Assembly: GCF_050563545.1 (NCBI RefSeq)
Contig: NZ_JBNXUM010000029.1
Span: forward strand, 24,658 to 88,657
Reading direction: 5' to 3'
DNA length: 64,000 bases
Origin: Falsiroseomonas sp050563545
GTDB taxonomy: Bacteria; Pseudomonadota; Alphaproteobacteria; Acetobacterales; Acetobacteraceae
Both the position numbers and the translations under genes were made by a program. Positions within the stretch are counted from its first letter, which is position 1. Every line of letters begins with the position of its first letter. Below the pieces are notes generated by a model, which saw nothing but the letters and a program-made list of their open reading frames with translations, was not told the origin of the DNA and made no database searches. This document shows, piece after piece, positions 17,041-25,108 of the stretch.

Positions 17041-18246
17041 TTGGCCGACCCGAAGGTCCTGATCGCCGGCGCGGGTCCCGCGGGCCTGACCGTCGCGCTG
17101 TTCCTGGCGCGCGCCGGCATCCCCGTGCGCGTGCTGGAACGCCACACCGAACCCTTCGAGGATCCGCGCGCCGCCACCATCCATCCGCCGACGCTGGAGA
17201 TGTATGCCGGGAGCGGGGTCACCGACGACCTGCTGGCCCAGGGCATCCGTGCGCCGGTCTGGCAGTTCCGCGGCCGGGCGGAGGGCGTGGTGGCGGAGTT
17301 CGACCTCTCGCTCCTCTCCGACGTCACGCCCTTCCCCTTCCGGCTGCAATGCGAGCAGCACAAGCTCTGCCGCATCCTGCTGACGCATCTCGCGCGGCAC
17401 CCTGCCGCCGAGATCCGCTGGGGGGTCGAGGTCATCGGCATCGCGCAGGACGCGGACGGCGTGACAGTGGCCACAGCCGCGGGCGACACGCATCGCGCGG
17501 CCTTCCTCGTCGGCGCCGATGGCGGCCGCAGCGTCGTCCGCAAGTCGCAGGAGATCGGCTTCGAAGGCTTCACCTGGCCCGAGCGCTTCCTGGTCGTCAC
17601 GACGACCGAGGACATGGGCGCCAAGGGCTACGCCCTCTCGTCCTATGTCTCGGATCCCGTGACCTGGTGCGCGATGTTCAAGGTGCCGGGCAAGCCTGCG
17701 CCGGACGGCCTCGGCCCGCTCTGGCGCATCGTCTTCCCGACCGACCCGGAAGCGGAGGAAGCCGCGCTGCTGGACCGCGCCGCGGCGCGCGGCCGCGTGC
17801 GCGCGCTGATCCCGCAGCACGGCGACTTCCCCATCGTGCACACCAACCTCTACGCCGTGCACCAGCGCGTCGCGACAAGCTTCCGGCGCGGGCGCGTGCT
17901 GCTGGCCGGCGACGCCGCGCATGTGAACAACCCGCTCGGCGGGATGGGGATGAACTTCGGCATCCACGACGCGATCCTCGCCGCCGAGCGCATCGCCGCG
18001 GTGCTGGATGGCGGCGCGGACGACCTGCTCGACCGCTACGACCGCCAGCGCCGCCACGTCGCGGAGGCCTTCCTGCAGGCCATGACGATCGCGAACAAGA
18101 AGACGCTGGAGGAGAAGGACCCGGCCGCGCGCGCTGCGCGCCTCGCGGAACTGCGCGCGACGGCCGCCGACCCCGCGAAGGCCCGCGCGCACCTGCTGCG
18201 GACGAGCATGATCGAAGGGGTGCGCGCGGCGGCGGCGGTGATGTAG
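17041..18246 (+). CDS. FAD-dependent aromatic monooxygenase
   Basis: The 401-residue flavoprotein belongs to the PheA/TfdB/UbiH group A hydroxylases. It has the Rossmann motif VLIAGAGPAGLTVALFLARAG at the N-terminus (first 20 residues of the fold), the middle FLVGADGGRSVVRK with the DG motif, and the FAD ribityl-binding GRVLLAGDAAHVNNPLGGMG at about residue 285. A TTG at 17041 is the only sensible start, since the Rossmann strand begins four codons later and the previous gene stops 5 bases upstream. With the preceding racemase-family protein it forms a likely two-gene unit for hydroxylating and processing an aromatic acid. Substrate unknown. Confidence 0.87.
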   Translation: MADPKVLIAGAGPAGLTVALFLARAGIPVRVLERHTEPFEDPRAATIHPPTLEMYAGSGVTDDLLAQGIRAPVWQFRGRAEGVVAEFDLSLLSDVTPFPFRLQCEQHKLCRILLTHLARHPAAEIRWGVEVIGIAQDADGVTVATAAGDTHRAAFLVGADGGRSVVRKSQEIGFEGFTWPERFLVVTTTEDMGAKGYALSSYVSDPVTWCAMFKVPGKPAPDGLGPLWRIVFPTDPEAEEAALLDRAAARGRVRALIPQHGDFPIVHTNLYAVHQRVATSFRRGRVLLAGDAAHVNNPLGGMGMNFGIHDAILAAERIAAVLDGGADDLLDRYDRQRRHVAEAFLQAMTIANKKTLEEKDPAARAARLAELRATAADPAKARAHLLRTSMIEGVRAAAAVM

Positions 18247-18258
18247 GCCGGATCGGCG

Positions 18259-19221
18259 CTACCACGCCCAGTGGGGCGGCGGATGCCCGGCGACCGGCAT
18301 CTTCACCCGCATGATGCGGTCCGCAAGAAGGCAGCCGAGCCAGGCCTCGCGCCGCCCGGGGCCGGCGAAGGCGAGGGACGACACGTTGGCGAGCGGGCTG
18401 TGCGCCTGTGCCATGTCGGCTGATGTCAGCGTGCCGGCTTCGCAGGCCGCGGCGATGCGGGCGACATGGGCGGGATCGCCGCCATCGAGCATGCATCGGA
18501 CACGGCCGGTCGCGGGATCCAGGCGGAGCAGCCGGTTGGCGACGATGGCGGTGACCCAGACCTGGCCCTCCGCGTCGAAGGCAAGGCCGTCGGGGAACTC
18601 GCCCGGCGCGAATTCATGCAGCACCTCCTTCGGACCGAGGCTTCCGTCGGCGGCCACGGGAAAGCGCGAGAGGCGGCGCGTGTAGGTCTCGTTCACGTAG
18701 AGATGCCGGCCATCCCGCGAGGGCAGGCATTCGTTGGTGTAGCCGAGCCCGTCCGCCACGATCCGCGCGCCGCGCTCATCGACCAGCGCGATAAAGCCGC
18801 TCGCCGCGCGCGGCGTCCAGTCGCGGTCGCGCGGCATGAGGCGGGTGGAGACGGTCACCCAGAGCCGGCTGTGCAGGTCGCGCAGCGCGTAATTGGTGGG
18901 CGGCAGCGCCACGCCGTCGACCTCACGCAGCAGCGGCGTCGCCTGGCCGTCGCGCGACAGGCGGAACACGCCGCCCTCCTCCGCGCCGAGATGGGCAATG
19001 ATGAAGCTGCCGTCGGGCTCGAAGGCGATGCCGTTGGGCTTCAGGCCCTGCGGCAGGTCGCTTGTGCGGCCCGCGATGAGCCGGTGCGATCCGTCCGGCG
19101 CGAGGGCCGCAACGCCGCCGCGGAAATCCGCGGTGAAGACCTCTCCTGCGCGGGAGACGATGACGGATTCCGGCCGCACCAGGCCGCTGCCGTGGAAGCT
19201 GACGTCGGAGAGTGCCAGCAT
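18259..19221 (-). CDS. SMP-30/gluconolactonase-like family protein
   Basis: The 320-residue beta-propeller enzyme shows SMP-30/LRE family features: LKPNGIAFEPDGSFIIAHLG, DLHSRLWVTVSTR, GLGYTNECLPSRDGRHLYVNET and PDGLAFDAEGQVWVTAI, which carry the acidic and Asn metal ligands. These enzymes hydrolyse sugar-acid lactones. It is the last gene of the minus-strand TRAP operon and starts inside the stop of the TRAP large subunit (TGATG overlap), so it is tightly coupled to transport. A lactonase role in breaking down the imported sugar acid is inference from this context. It faces the monooxygenase tail to tail. Confidence 0.85.
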   Translation of the reverse strand: MLALSDVSFHGSGLVRPESVIVSRAGEVFTADFRGGVAALAPDGSHRLIAGRTSDLPQGLKPNGIAFEPDGSFIIAHLGAEEGGVFRLSRDGQATPLLREVDGVALPPTNYALRDLHSRLWVTVSTRLMPRDRDWTPRAASGFIALVDERGARIVADGLGYTNECLPSRDGRHLYVNETYTRRLSRFPVAADGSLGPKEVLHEFAPGEFPDGLAFDAEGQVWVTAIVANRLLRLDPATGRVRCMLDGGDPAHVARIAAACEAGTLTSADMAQAHSPLANVSSLAFAGPGRREAWLGCLLADRIMRVKMPVAGHPPPHWAW

Positions 19222-20507
19222 CAGCGGAACCACTGCACCGGTGCCATCACGAAGGCCGGGAAATAGGTGATGACGGCCAGCACGATGCAGCAGATGCCGA
19301 ACATCGGGCCGAGTTCCTTCGTGATACCCCACATCCGCGCGTTGGCGATCTTCGCCGCGACGAAGAGCGTGCCGCCGACCGGCGGCGTGAACAGCCCGAT
19401 CGCCAGGTTGCAGGTCATGATCAGGCCGAGATGCACGGGATCCACGCCCAGCCCCCTGGCCACCGGCAGCAGCAGCGGCGCGGTCAGGATCAGCGCGGGA
19501 ACGGGCTCGAGGAAGATGCCGAGCAGCAGCAGGGCGATGTTGACGACCAGCAGGAACTCCCAGCGGTCGAGGTTCCAGCCGCGCAGCGTGGCAACGAGGT
19601 CCATCGGCACGCCTTCCATCGTCATGACCCATGCGAAGGCGGTGGTCGCGCCAATGACCAGCATGACGGTGGCCGAGGTGATGAAGCTGTCGCGCAGGAT
19701 GCGCGGCACGTCGGCCCAGGCGAGCTCGCGATAGACGAAGCGCCCGACCAGCAGGGCGTAGAAGCAGGCCACGGCCGCGGCTTCGGTCGGCGTGAAGACC
19801 CCGCCGAAGATCCCGCCCAGGATGACCACCGGGAAGATCAGCGCGGGGATGCAGTCGCGGAAGGCGGCGAGGAGCTCGTTCGCGCTGGTGCGCTCCCCGC
19901 CGGGATCCCAGCCGCGCGCCTTGCCGAGATACATGCACCAGGCCATCAGCCCGAGCCCGAAGAGCAGGCCGGGGATGAAGCCGGCGAGAAACAGTTCCTT
20001 CACGCTGACACCACCCATGAAGGCGAAGATCACCATCGGGATGGACGGCGGGATGATGATGCCGAGCGTGCCCGCCACCGCCACCAGCGCCGCGGCGAAT
20101 TCGCGCGTGTAGCCGCGCCGCTGCATGCCCGGGATCATCACGCTGCCCACCGCCGCGCTGTCCGCCACCGCCGAGCCCGAGACGCCGCCGAACAGCATGG
20201 AGGAGGAGACGGTGACTACGCCGAGCCCGCCGCGCAGGAAGCCGAGCGCCTTGGCCGCGAAGTCGATCATGCGCTGGCCGACGCCGCCTGCCACCATGAT
20301 CTCGCCCGCCACGATGAACATCGGCACCGCGAGCAGATGGAACGGCTCCACGCCGCCGATGAAGGACAGCAGCATGCCTTCCTCGACGTAGAAGTTCGGC
20401 GAGAGGTTCATGTAGGCGAAGGTCGCGACGACCAGCGCCCAGACCAGCGGCACGCCGAGCAGCGCGATGCCCATGAAGATCAGGAAGGCCGAGAGGAACA
20501 GCGTCAT
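19221..20507 (-). CDS. TRAP transporter large permease subunit (DctM family)
   Basis: The 428-residue membrane protein has about twelve helices and motifs of the DctM family, such as GVPLVWALVVATFAYM, HLLAVPMFIVAGEIMVAGG, GVSGSAVADSAAVGSVMIPGM and GIIIPPSIPMVIFA. It forms the Na+-driven channel of a tripartite ATP-independent periplasmic transporter with the small subunit and binding protein encoded just upstream. The ATG at 20507 overlaps the small-subunit stop by 4 bases (ATGA). The 3' end overlaps the lactonase start. Substrate probably a sugar acid or other carboxylate. Confidence 0.94.
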   Translation of the reverse strand: MTLFLSAFLIFMGIALLGVPLVWALVVATFAYMNLSPNFYVEEGMLLSFIGGVEPFHLLAVPMFIVAGEIMVAGGVGQRMIDFAAKALGFLRGGLGVVTVSSSMLFGGVSGSAVADSAAVGSVMIPGMQRRGYTREFAAALVAVAGTLGIIIPPSIPMVIFAFMGGVSVKELFLAGFIPGLLFGLGLMAWCMYLGKARGWDPGGERTSANELLAAFRDCIPALIFPVVILGGIFGGVFTPTEAAAVACFYALLVGRFVYRELAWADVPRILRDSFITSATVMLVIGATTAFAWVMTMEGVPMDLVATLRGWNLDRWEFLLVVNIALLLLGIFLEPVPALILTAPLLLPVARGLGVDPVHLGLIMTCNLAIGLFTPPVGGTLFVAAKIANARMWGITKELGPMFGICCIVLAVITYFPAFVMAPVQWFR

Positions 20508-21004
20508 GCCACGCCGCCTTCCCGGTGCGGCGCCTGCGCGGGCCCGGCCGCCAGGCGCTGCAGGATGAAGAGCAGCCCGAGCGCCGCGCCTACCGGCATC
20601 GCGGCATAGGCGAGGCCCATCGGGATGTAGGTGACGGAGAGCGTCTGCCCCATCATCTGGCGCGACAGCGCGCTGCCCCAAACCAGGAAGGCGAGCAGCA
20701 CCGCGGCGGCCATCGCCTCCGCAATCCAGCCCAGCACGGATTTCGCGCGGGGTCCTGCGGCGTCCACGAGCTCGGTGATGGAGAGATGGGCGCCGAGCTG
20801 GATCGCGCGCGCGCCGCCGAGGAAGGTCAGCCAGAGCAAAGTGAACTCACCCATCTCGTTCACCCAGGCGAGCGAGATGTTGAAGACGTAGCGCGCGACG
20901 ACGTTGGCCATCACGACGGCGGTTAGCCCGCCGCCGCCGAGCACGAGGAACCCGTCCAGCGCGCGCCCGAGCATGGCGCAGAAGCGGTCGAGCGCGCGCA
21001 GCAC
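20504..21004 (-). CDS. TRAP transporter small permease subunit (DctQ family)
   Basis: The 166-residue product has four membrane helices in the DctQ pattern, including VVMANVVARYVFNISLAWVNE and EFTLLWLTFLGGARAIQLGAH, the family signature. The GTG start at 21004 is chosen because it lies 5 bases after the stop of the binding-protein gene and gives an N-terminus of normal length; no ATG fits. It overlaps the large-permease start by 4 bases. The frame is open much further upstream, but that is the shadow of the binding protein and Gfo genes. Role: small membrane partner of the TRAP carrier. Confidence 0.88.
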   Translation of the reverse strand: MLRALDRFCAMLGRALDGFLVLGGGGLTAVVMANVVARYVFNISLAWVNEMGEFTLLWLTFLGGARAIQLGAHLSITELVDAAGPRAKSVLGWIAEAMAAAVLLAFLVWGSALSRQMMGQTLSVTYIPMGLAYAAMPVGAALGLLFILQRLAAGPAQAPHREGGVA

Positions 21005-21009
21005 GGCCG

Positions 21010-22011
21010 TCAGCCCTGGCTGCGGAGGCTGCTCGCCTCCTCGATGAAGCGGTCCACCGTCTCGGCACCGTATTCCTGGCGCGCCCGCGCGACGGCGCCC
21101 TGCGAGGCCTGGCGCCAGGCCGCGAGGTCGGGCCGGTTCACCACCGCGCCACGCGCCGTCATCTGCTCGAGCAGCCTGTCGTCGTTGGCGGCGACCGTCT
21201 CGCGGTTGAACCGGCCACTCTCGAGCCCCGCCTGCACCAGCGCGTCGCGCGCGTTCTGCGGCAGCGTGCCCCAGCTGCGCTCCGCCACGCAGAGCCAGAG
21301 CGGCGAGTAGACGTGGTTGGACAGCGTAATGTGGCGCGCGACCTCGTAGAAGCGCTGGGAGAAGATGGTGTCCACCGGGTTCTCCTGCCCGTCCACCGTA
21401 CCCTGCTGGATCGCGAGGTAGACCTCGGTCACCGGCATCACCACGGGGTTCCAGCCCTGGCTTTCCATGATCCAGCGGACCATGTCTACCGGCGCGATGC
21501 GCAGCTTGCGCCCGCGCGCCGCGGCCGGTGAGGGCAGCGGGAAATTGGTGGAGAAGGACCGGAAGCCGGCTTCCCAATCGCCGATCACGCGCATGCCTCG
21601 GCCGATCAGCGCCTGCTTCTGCTCCGCGATGAAGCGCGACTGGTCGTAGAGCCGCCAGCCCTGCTGGTAGGTCTCTGCAAGATAGGGCAGGGCGACCAGG
21701 TTCAGCGGGCGCGTATGGGTCGCGTAGGTGACCACGCCGGTGATGGCCATGTCGATGGAGCCGACGGCGACCTGCTCCAGGCTGCGCGCGTCGTTGGCGA
21801 GCTGGCCGGAATGGAAGACCTGCACGCGGAAGCGCCCGTCGGTCAGCTCCTGCACGCGGCGGGCGAAGAGGTTCGCGGCTTCCTGCCGCGCGCCGACCTC
21901 GGTATCTGTGTGGTTGAGCCGCAGCGTGCGGGGCTGCTGAGCGTGGGAGATGGCGGGCGCGGCCAGCAGGCCGGCGCCGGCGAGCAGCGCGGTGCGTCGT
22001 GTGATGATCAT
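21010..22011 (-). CDS. TRAP transporter substrate-binding protein (DctP family)
   Basis: The 333-residue periplasmic binding protein begins with a twin-arginine-like leader (ITRRTALLAGAGLLAAPAISHAQ). DctP features include LEQVAVGSIDMAITG, a conserved Arg-containing segment GRKLRIAPVDMVRWI near residues 165-180, and PVTEVYLAIQQGTVDGQENPV, the family's substrate-loop signature. It delivers a carboxylate to the membrane subunits encoded directly downstream. The upstream Gfo/Idh/MocA gene stops 30 bases before it. The substrate is most likely a sugar acid given the enzymes in the operon. Confidence 0.94.
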   Translation of the reverse strand: MIITRRTALLAGAGLLAAPAISHAQQPRTLRLNHTDTEVGARQEAANLFARRVQELTDGRFRVQVFHSGQLANDARSLEQVAVGSIDMAITGVVTYATHTRPLNLVALPYLAETYQQGWRLYDQSRFIAEQKQALIGRGMRVIGDWEAGFRSFSTNFPLPSPAAARGRKLRIAPVDMVRWIMESQGWNPVVMPVTEVYLAIQQGTVDGQENPVDTIFSQRFYEVARHITLSNHVYSPLWLCVAERSWGTLPQNARDALVQAGLESGRFNRETVAANDDRLLEQMTARGAVVNRPDLAAWRQASQGAVARARQEYGAETVDRFIEEASSLRSQG

Positions 22012-22041
22012 TGTCGCTTCCTCCTCCTCGATGCGTGTCGT

Positions 22042-23055
22042 TCAGACGGTCACGAAGCGGCCCTCCGCAGCCGACCGGTAGATGGCTTCCTCGATCTGCA
22101 TGTTGCGGAGCCAGGCGCGCGCGATGTTCGGCACCGGCGCGCCGTCCCTGAGGTGACGCAACGCGGCCTCGGTCTGGCGGAACACGCAATCCCCGCCATA
22201 GCCGCGGGCCTGCCAGTCGTAGCGGTGCTCGGTCTCCTCGCCGCGATGCCGGCGGGTGAAAAGCCGGCCATGGCCGTCGAGCCGGATCTGCCCGCCCGTG
22301 CCCTCCACCAGAAGCACGCCGTTGGTCATGCGGGGATCGTCGCTCGGGTGGTCCACCAGGCGGTTGCCGTCCACGATGCCCTGTCGGCGCGGGTCGGCGA
22401 AGGCGAATAGCACGGTCGCCGCATCCTCGCCGGTGATCGCGGGGTTCAGCGTGCGCAGCCGCGCGAAGACGCCCGCGACCTCTCCGAACAGCATCCGGAA
22501 CACGTCGATCAGGTGGATGATCGTCTCGTGCACGAGGAACCGCGGCATTGTGCGGAAATAGGGCTGGCGCGAGAGATAGGCGTCCGGCCCCTGGCCGTCG
22601 CCCGGGCGGAGCCGGAAGGAGATGTCGAGCGGCTCGCCCACCGCTCCCGCCTCGACCAGGCGTGCGGTTTCCATGAACCACGGCATGAAGCGGAAGTTCT
22701 CGTGCACGATGAGCGGCACGCCGGCGCGCTCCGCCGCCTCCACGATGCGGCAGGCCGTGTCCCAGTCCGGCGCGAGCGGCTTCTGGCAGATGGCGGGGAT
22801 GCCGCGCGCGGCGCAGAGCCGCACGAGCTCCTCATGCGTGCCGGGCGGCGTGACGATGTCCACGAGCTGCGGCCGCGCCTCCTCCAGCGCCCGCGCGGCG
22901 TCGTCGAAGGCGCGGGCCGCGGGGAAGGGGACGGCGGCGGCCTCGGCCCTGGCGCGGTCCCGGTCGCAGATCGCGACGACCTCCACCGGCAGGCGCGACC
23001 AGGCGTCCCGGTGGAACTGGGAGAAGTAGCCGCAGCCGAGGACGGCGACCCTCAT
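22042..23055 (-). CDS. Gfo/Idh/MocA family oxidoreductase
   Basis: The 337-residue NAD(P)-dependent sugar dehydrogenase has the N-terminal Rossmann motif VAVLGCGYFSQFHRDAW, the typical VDIVTPPGTHEELVRL and the AICQKPLAPDWDTA motif, with Lys as the active-site base of the EKP-type signature. A C-terminal substrate domain includes HENFRFMPWF and HLIDVFRMLFGEV. The ATG at 23055 overlaps the upstream dehydrogenase stop by 4 bases. It probably oxidises or reduces a polyol, sugar or sugar acid taken up by the TRAP system encoded downstream. The exact substrate is not readable. Confidence 0.9.
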   Translation of the reverse strand: MRVAVLGCGYFSQFHRDAWSRLPVEVVAICDRDRARAEAAAVPFPAARAFDDAARALEEARPQLVDIVTPPGTHEELVRLCAARGIPAICQKPLAPDWDTACRIVEAAERAGVPLIVHENFRFMPWFMETARLVEAGAVGEPLDISFRLRPGDGQGPDAYLSRQPYFRTMPRFLVHETIIHLIDVFRMLFGEVAGVFARLRTLNPAITGEDAATVLFAFADPRRQGIVDGNRLVDHPSDDPRMTNGVLLVEGTGGQIRLDGHGRLFTRRHRGEETEHRYDWQARGYGGDCVFRQTEAALRHLRDGAPVPNIARAWLRNMQIEEAIYRSAAEGRFVTV

Positions 23056-24143
23056 GCCGGAATCCGCTCCGCCACGGCTCGCGCCACCTCCTTCGTGCCG
23101 ACGCCGCCGAACTCGGCGCTGCGCAGGCCGTTCGCGAAGGCGCCGTCCACCGCCGCCTCGAGCTCGGTCGCCGCATCCGTCCAGGCCTGGCCCGCGCCGC
23201 GCGCGCCGAGCCAATCCAGCATCAGCGCGGCCGACAAGATCATCGCCGTCGGGTTCGCGACGCCCTTGCCGGCGATATCGGGCCCGGTGCCGTGGCTCGG
23301 CTGGAACACCGCGTGCTCGTCGCCGATGTCGGCACTCGGCGCATAGCCCATGCCGCCGATCAGCCCGGCGCCGAGGTCGGACATGATGTCGCCAAACATG
23401 TTCTCCATCGGCAGCACGTCGAAATCCCAGGGCCGCCGCAGGAGGTCGAGGGCCATCGCGTCGATGTAGTGGTCGGCCGCCGGCACGCCGGGGAACTCGC
23501 GCGCGACCTCGTGGAAGACCTTCCGCATGAAGGCCATGGAGGTGAAGACATTGGCCTTGTCCACCAGCGTGACCTTCTGCGGCCGTCCAAGCCGCGCCGC
23601 GCGCCGCTCCGCCAGGCGGAAGGCGAAGCGGGACAGGCGCTCCGTCGTCGCGCGCGTGATCACCATGGTGTCGCGCGCCTCCCGGTCCTCGATCACCTCG
23701 CCGCGGCCGCGCGCCCAGAACAGCCCCTCAGTGCTCTCGCGCAGGATGACGAGGTCGATCGTCTTCGCGCGCGGATCGGCGAGCGCGAGCGGGACGCCCG
23801 GAACGGCGCGGATCGGCCGCACACCGGCATAAAGGCCGAGGCGGAAGCGCAGGTCGAGCTGCGGCGCGATCTCCGTCCCGTCGGGGTAGCGGATGCCCGG
23901 CCAGCCCATCGCGCCGAGCAGGATGGCATCCGCCGCCTTGGCGCGGCCGAACACCTCCTCGCTCATCGCCGTGCCGGTGTCGCGATAAACGAAGGCGCCT
24001 GCCTGCAGCGTCTCCGTCGCGAGGCCGAGGCCGTGGCGCTTCGCGAGGCGACCGAGGACGGCCATCGTCGCCTCCGTCACCTCCACGCCGATGCCGTCGC
24101 CGGGCATGAGGGCGACATGGACGCTGTTGCTGCCTAGAGCCAT
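23052..24143 (-). CDS. Isocitrate/isopropylmalate dehydrogenase family enzyme (tartrate dehydrogenase-like)
   Basis: The 363-residue enzyme belongs to the beta-decarboxylating dehydrogenases. The start MPGDGIGVEVT, LYAGVRPIRAVPG, LVILRESTEGLFWARG with the substrate-binding Glu-Ser, VDKANVFTSMAFMRKVF with the catalytic Lys, MENMFGDIMSDLGAGLIGG and HGTGPDIAGKGVANPTAM are all present. The ESTEG element differs from that of leucine-pathway LeuB and suits tartrate, malate or 3-carboxy-2-hydroxy acid dehydrogenases. It overlaps the regulator stop upstream by 10 bases and the Gfo gene downstream by 4. It oxidatively decarboxylates a 2-hydroxy diacid with NAD; the substrate is inferred. Confidence 0.88.
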   Translation of the reverse strand: MALGSNSVHVALMPGDGIGVEVTEATMAVLGRLAKRHGLGLATETLQAGAFVYRDTGTAMSEEVFGRAKAADAILLGAMGWPGIRYPDGTEIAPQLDLRFRLGLYAGVRPIRAVPGVPLALADPRAKTIDLVILRESTEGLFWARGRGEVIEDREARDTMVITRATTERLSRFAFRLAERRAARLGRPQKVTLVDKANVFTSMAFMRKVFHEVAREFPGVPAADHYIDAMALDLLRRPWDFDVLPMENMFGDIMSDLGAGLIGGMGYAPSADIGDEHAVFQPSHGTGPDIAGKGVANPTAMILSAALMLDWLGARGAGQAWTDAATELEAAVDGAFANGLRSAEFGGVGTKEVARAVAERIPA

Positions 24144-24832
24144 GCCAGGCCACTCCGTTCCACCAGGGAGATCAGCTCCATTCCGCCGCGGCGGCGATGG
24201 ATGCGGTAAAGCTCGCGCGCCCCGTCGCCGTCGCCGGCGGCGATCGCGGTCATGATGGCGCGATGCTCTGCGGTGCTCGCCTGCGGCAGGGGGCGGAGGT
24301 TCAGCGTCACCATCCGCACGCGGTGCGACTGGTCCCAGACCTGCATCACCATGCCGGCGAGGCGGCGGTTGCCGCAGAGTTCGACCAGGCCGCGGTGGAA
24401 GGCCTCGTCGGCCTCGGCCCAGGCGGCGCGGTCTCCGGCGGCGACGGCCGCGGCCATGTCGTCGCAGGCGCGGTGGAGCGGCCGGAGCTGCTCGGCGGGC
24501 AGCTGGCGGCGCGCCAGCGCCTCGGCGGCGGTCGGCTCGAGGCTGGTCAACACCTCGTAGATGTCGCGGATGTCGGCGAGCGCGATGGGCAGGACGCGCA
24601 TCCCGTGGCGCGGCGTGATGGAGACAAGCCCGTCCTGCTCCAGCCGCAGCATTGCCTCGCGAACCGGGGTGCGGGAGATGCCGAGTTCAAGCGCCAGCTC
24701 GGCTTCCAGCCGCTGGGTGCCGGGCGGGAGGGCGTTGTCCAGGATCATGGCCTTGAGTCGGCCATAGGCGACGTCGGCAGCGGTGCCCGGGCGCGCGCGG
24801 CCCGGCTGGCCCGGCATGGCCGCAGGCGGCAT
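24134..24832 (-). CDS. GntR-family regulator (FadR/FCD subfamily)
   Basis: The 232-residue regulator (from the ATG at 24832; in-frame ATGs at 24817 and 24922 are alternatives, none with a clear ribosome site) has the winged helix at about residues 20-85 with ELALELGISRTPVREAMLRLEQDGLV, the GntR signature. A C-terminal all-helical FCD ligand domain carries the likely metal-binding Asp and His residues (EADEAFHRGLVEL and TAEHRAIMTAI). It heads the minus-strand dehydrogenase-TRAP operon and overlaps the next gene by 10 bases, so it probably represses that operon and is released by the imported acid or an intermediate. Confidence 0.88.
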   Translation of the reverse strand: MPPAAMPGQPGRARPGTAADVAYGRLKAMILDNALPPGTQRLEAELALELGISRTPVREAMLRLEQDGLVSITPRHGMRVLPIALADIRDIYEVLTSLEPTAAEALARRQLPAEQLRPLHRACDDMAAAVAAGDRAAWAEADEAFHRGLVELCGNRRLAGMVMQVWDQSHRVRMVTLNLRPLPQASTAEHRAIMTAIAAGDGDGARELYRIHRRRGGMELISLVERSGLAWL

Positions 24833-24910
24833 CAGCGGCGTGCCCGATAGCGTTGAGAGGGCGGGATCAGGGTGGCGCTCCTGTCGGGTCGGATCGAGAA
24901 CAAGGGCGGT

Positions 24911-24924
24911 CAATGCATGCATTG
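24911..24924. promoter_or_regulatory. 14-bp perfect palindrome, candidate GntR operator
   Basis: CAATGCATGCATTG is a perfect dyad just upstream of the GntR gene (or overlapping its first possible ATG at 24922). GntR-family operators are short dyads near their own promoters. A second, looser pair, ACGCA-N8-TGCGT, lies at 24999-25016. Assignment to this regulator is inference. Confidence 0.55.
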
Positions 24925-25108
24925 TTGGATGCAAAGAGGCAGCGGCGCAAGTGCTGCTTTATCTCTCACCCGTTGGTAAGACGCGTCCGCATCCTGTAAC
25001 GCATACACAATTGCGTCGTGGCAGGTAGGGCAGCCACGACGAGGCAAGCCCACGGATCGGCCTTGCAGAGTCACACCGTCAGGCGATCCCGCTTTCCCGC
25101 GACCTGCT

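Noticed and set aside
19212..20609. 465-codon plus-strand frame across the TRAP large permease
   Set aside because: Shadow of a clearly identified membrane protein on the other strand, extremely charged.
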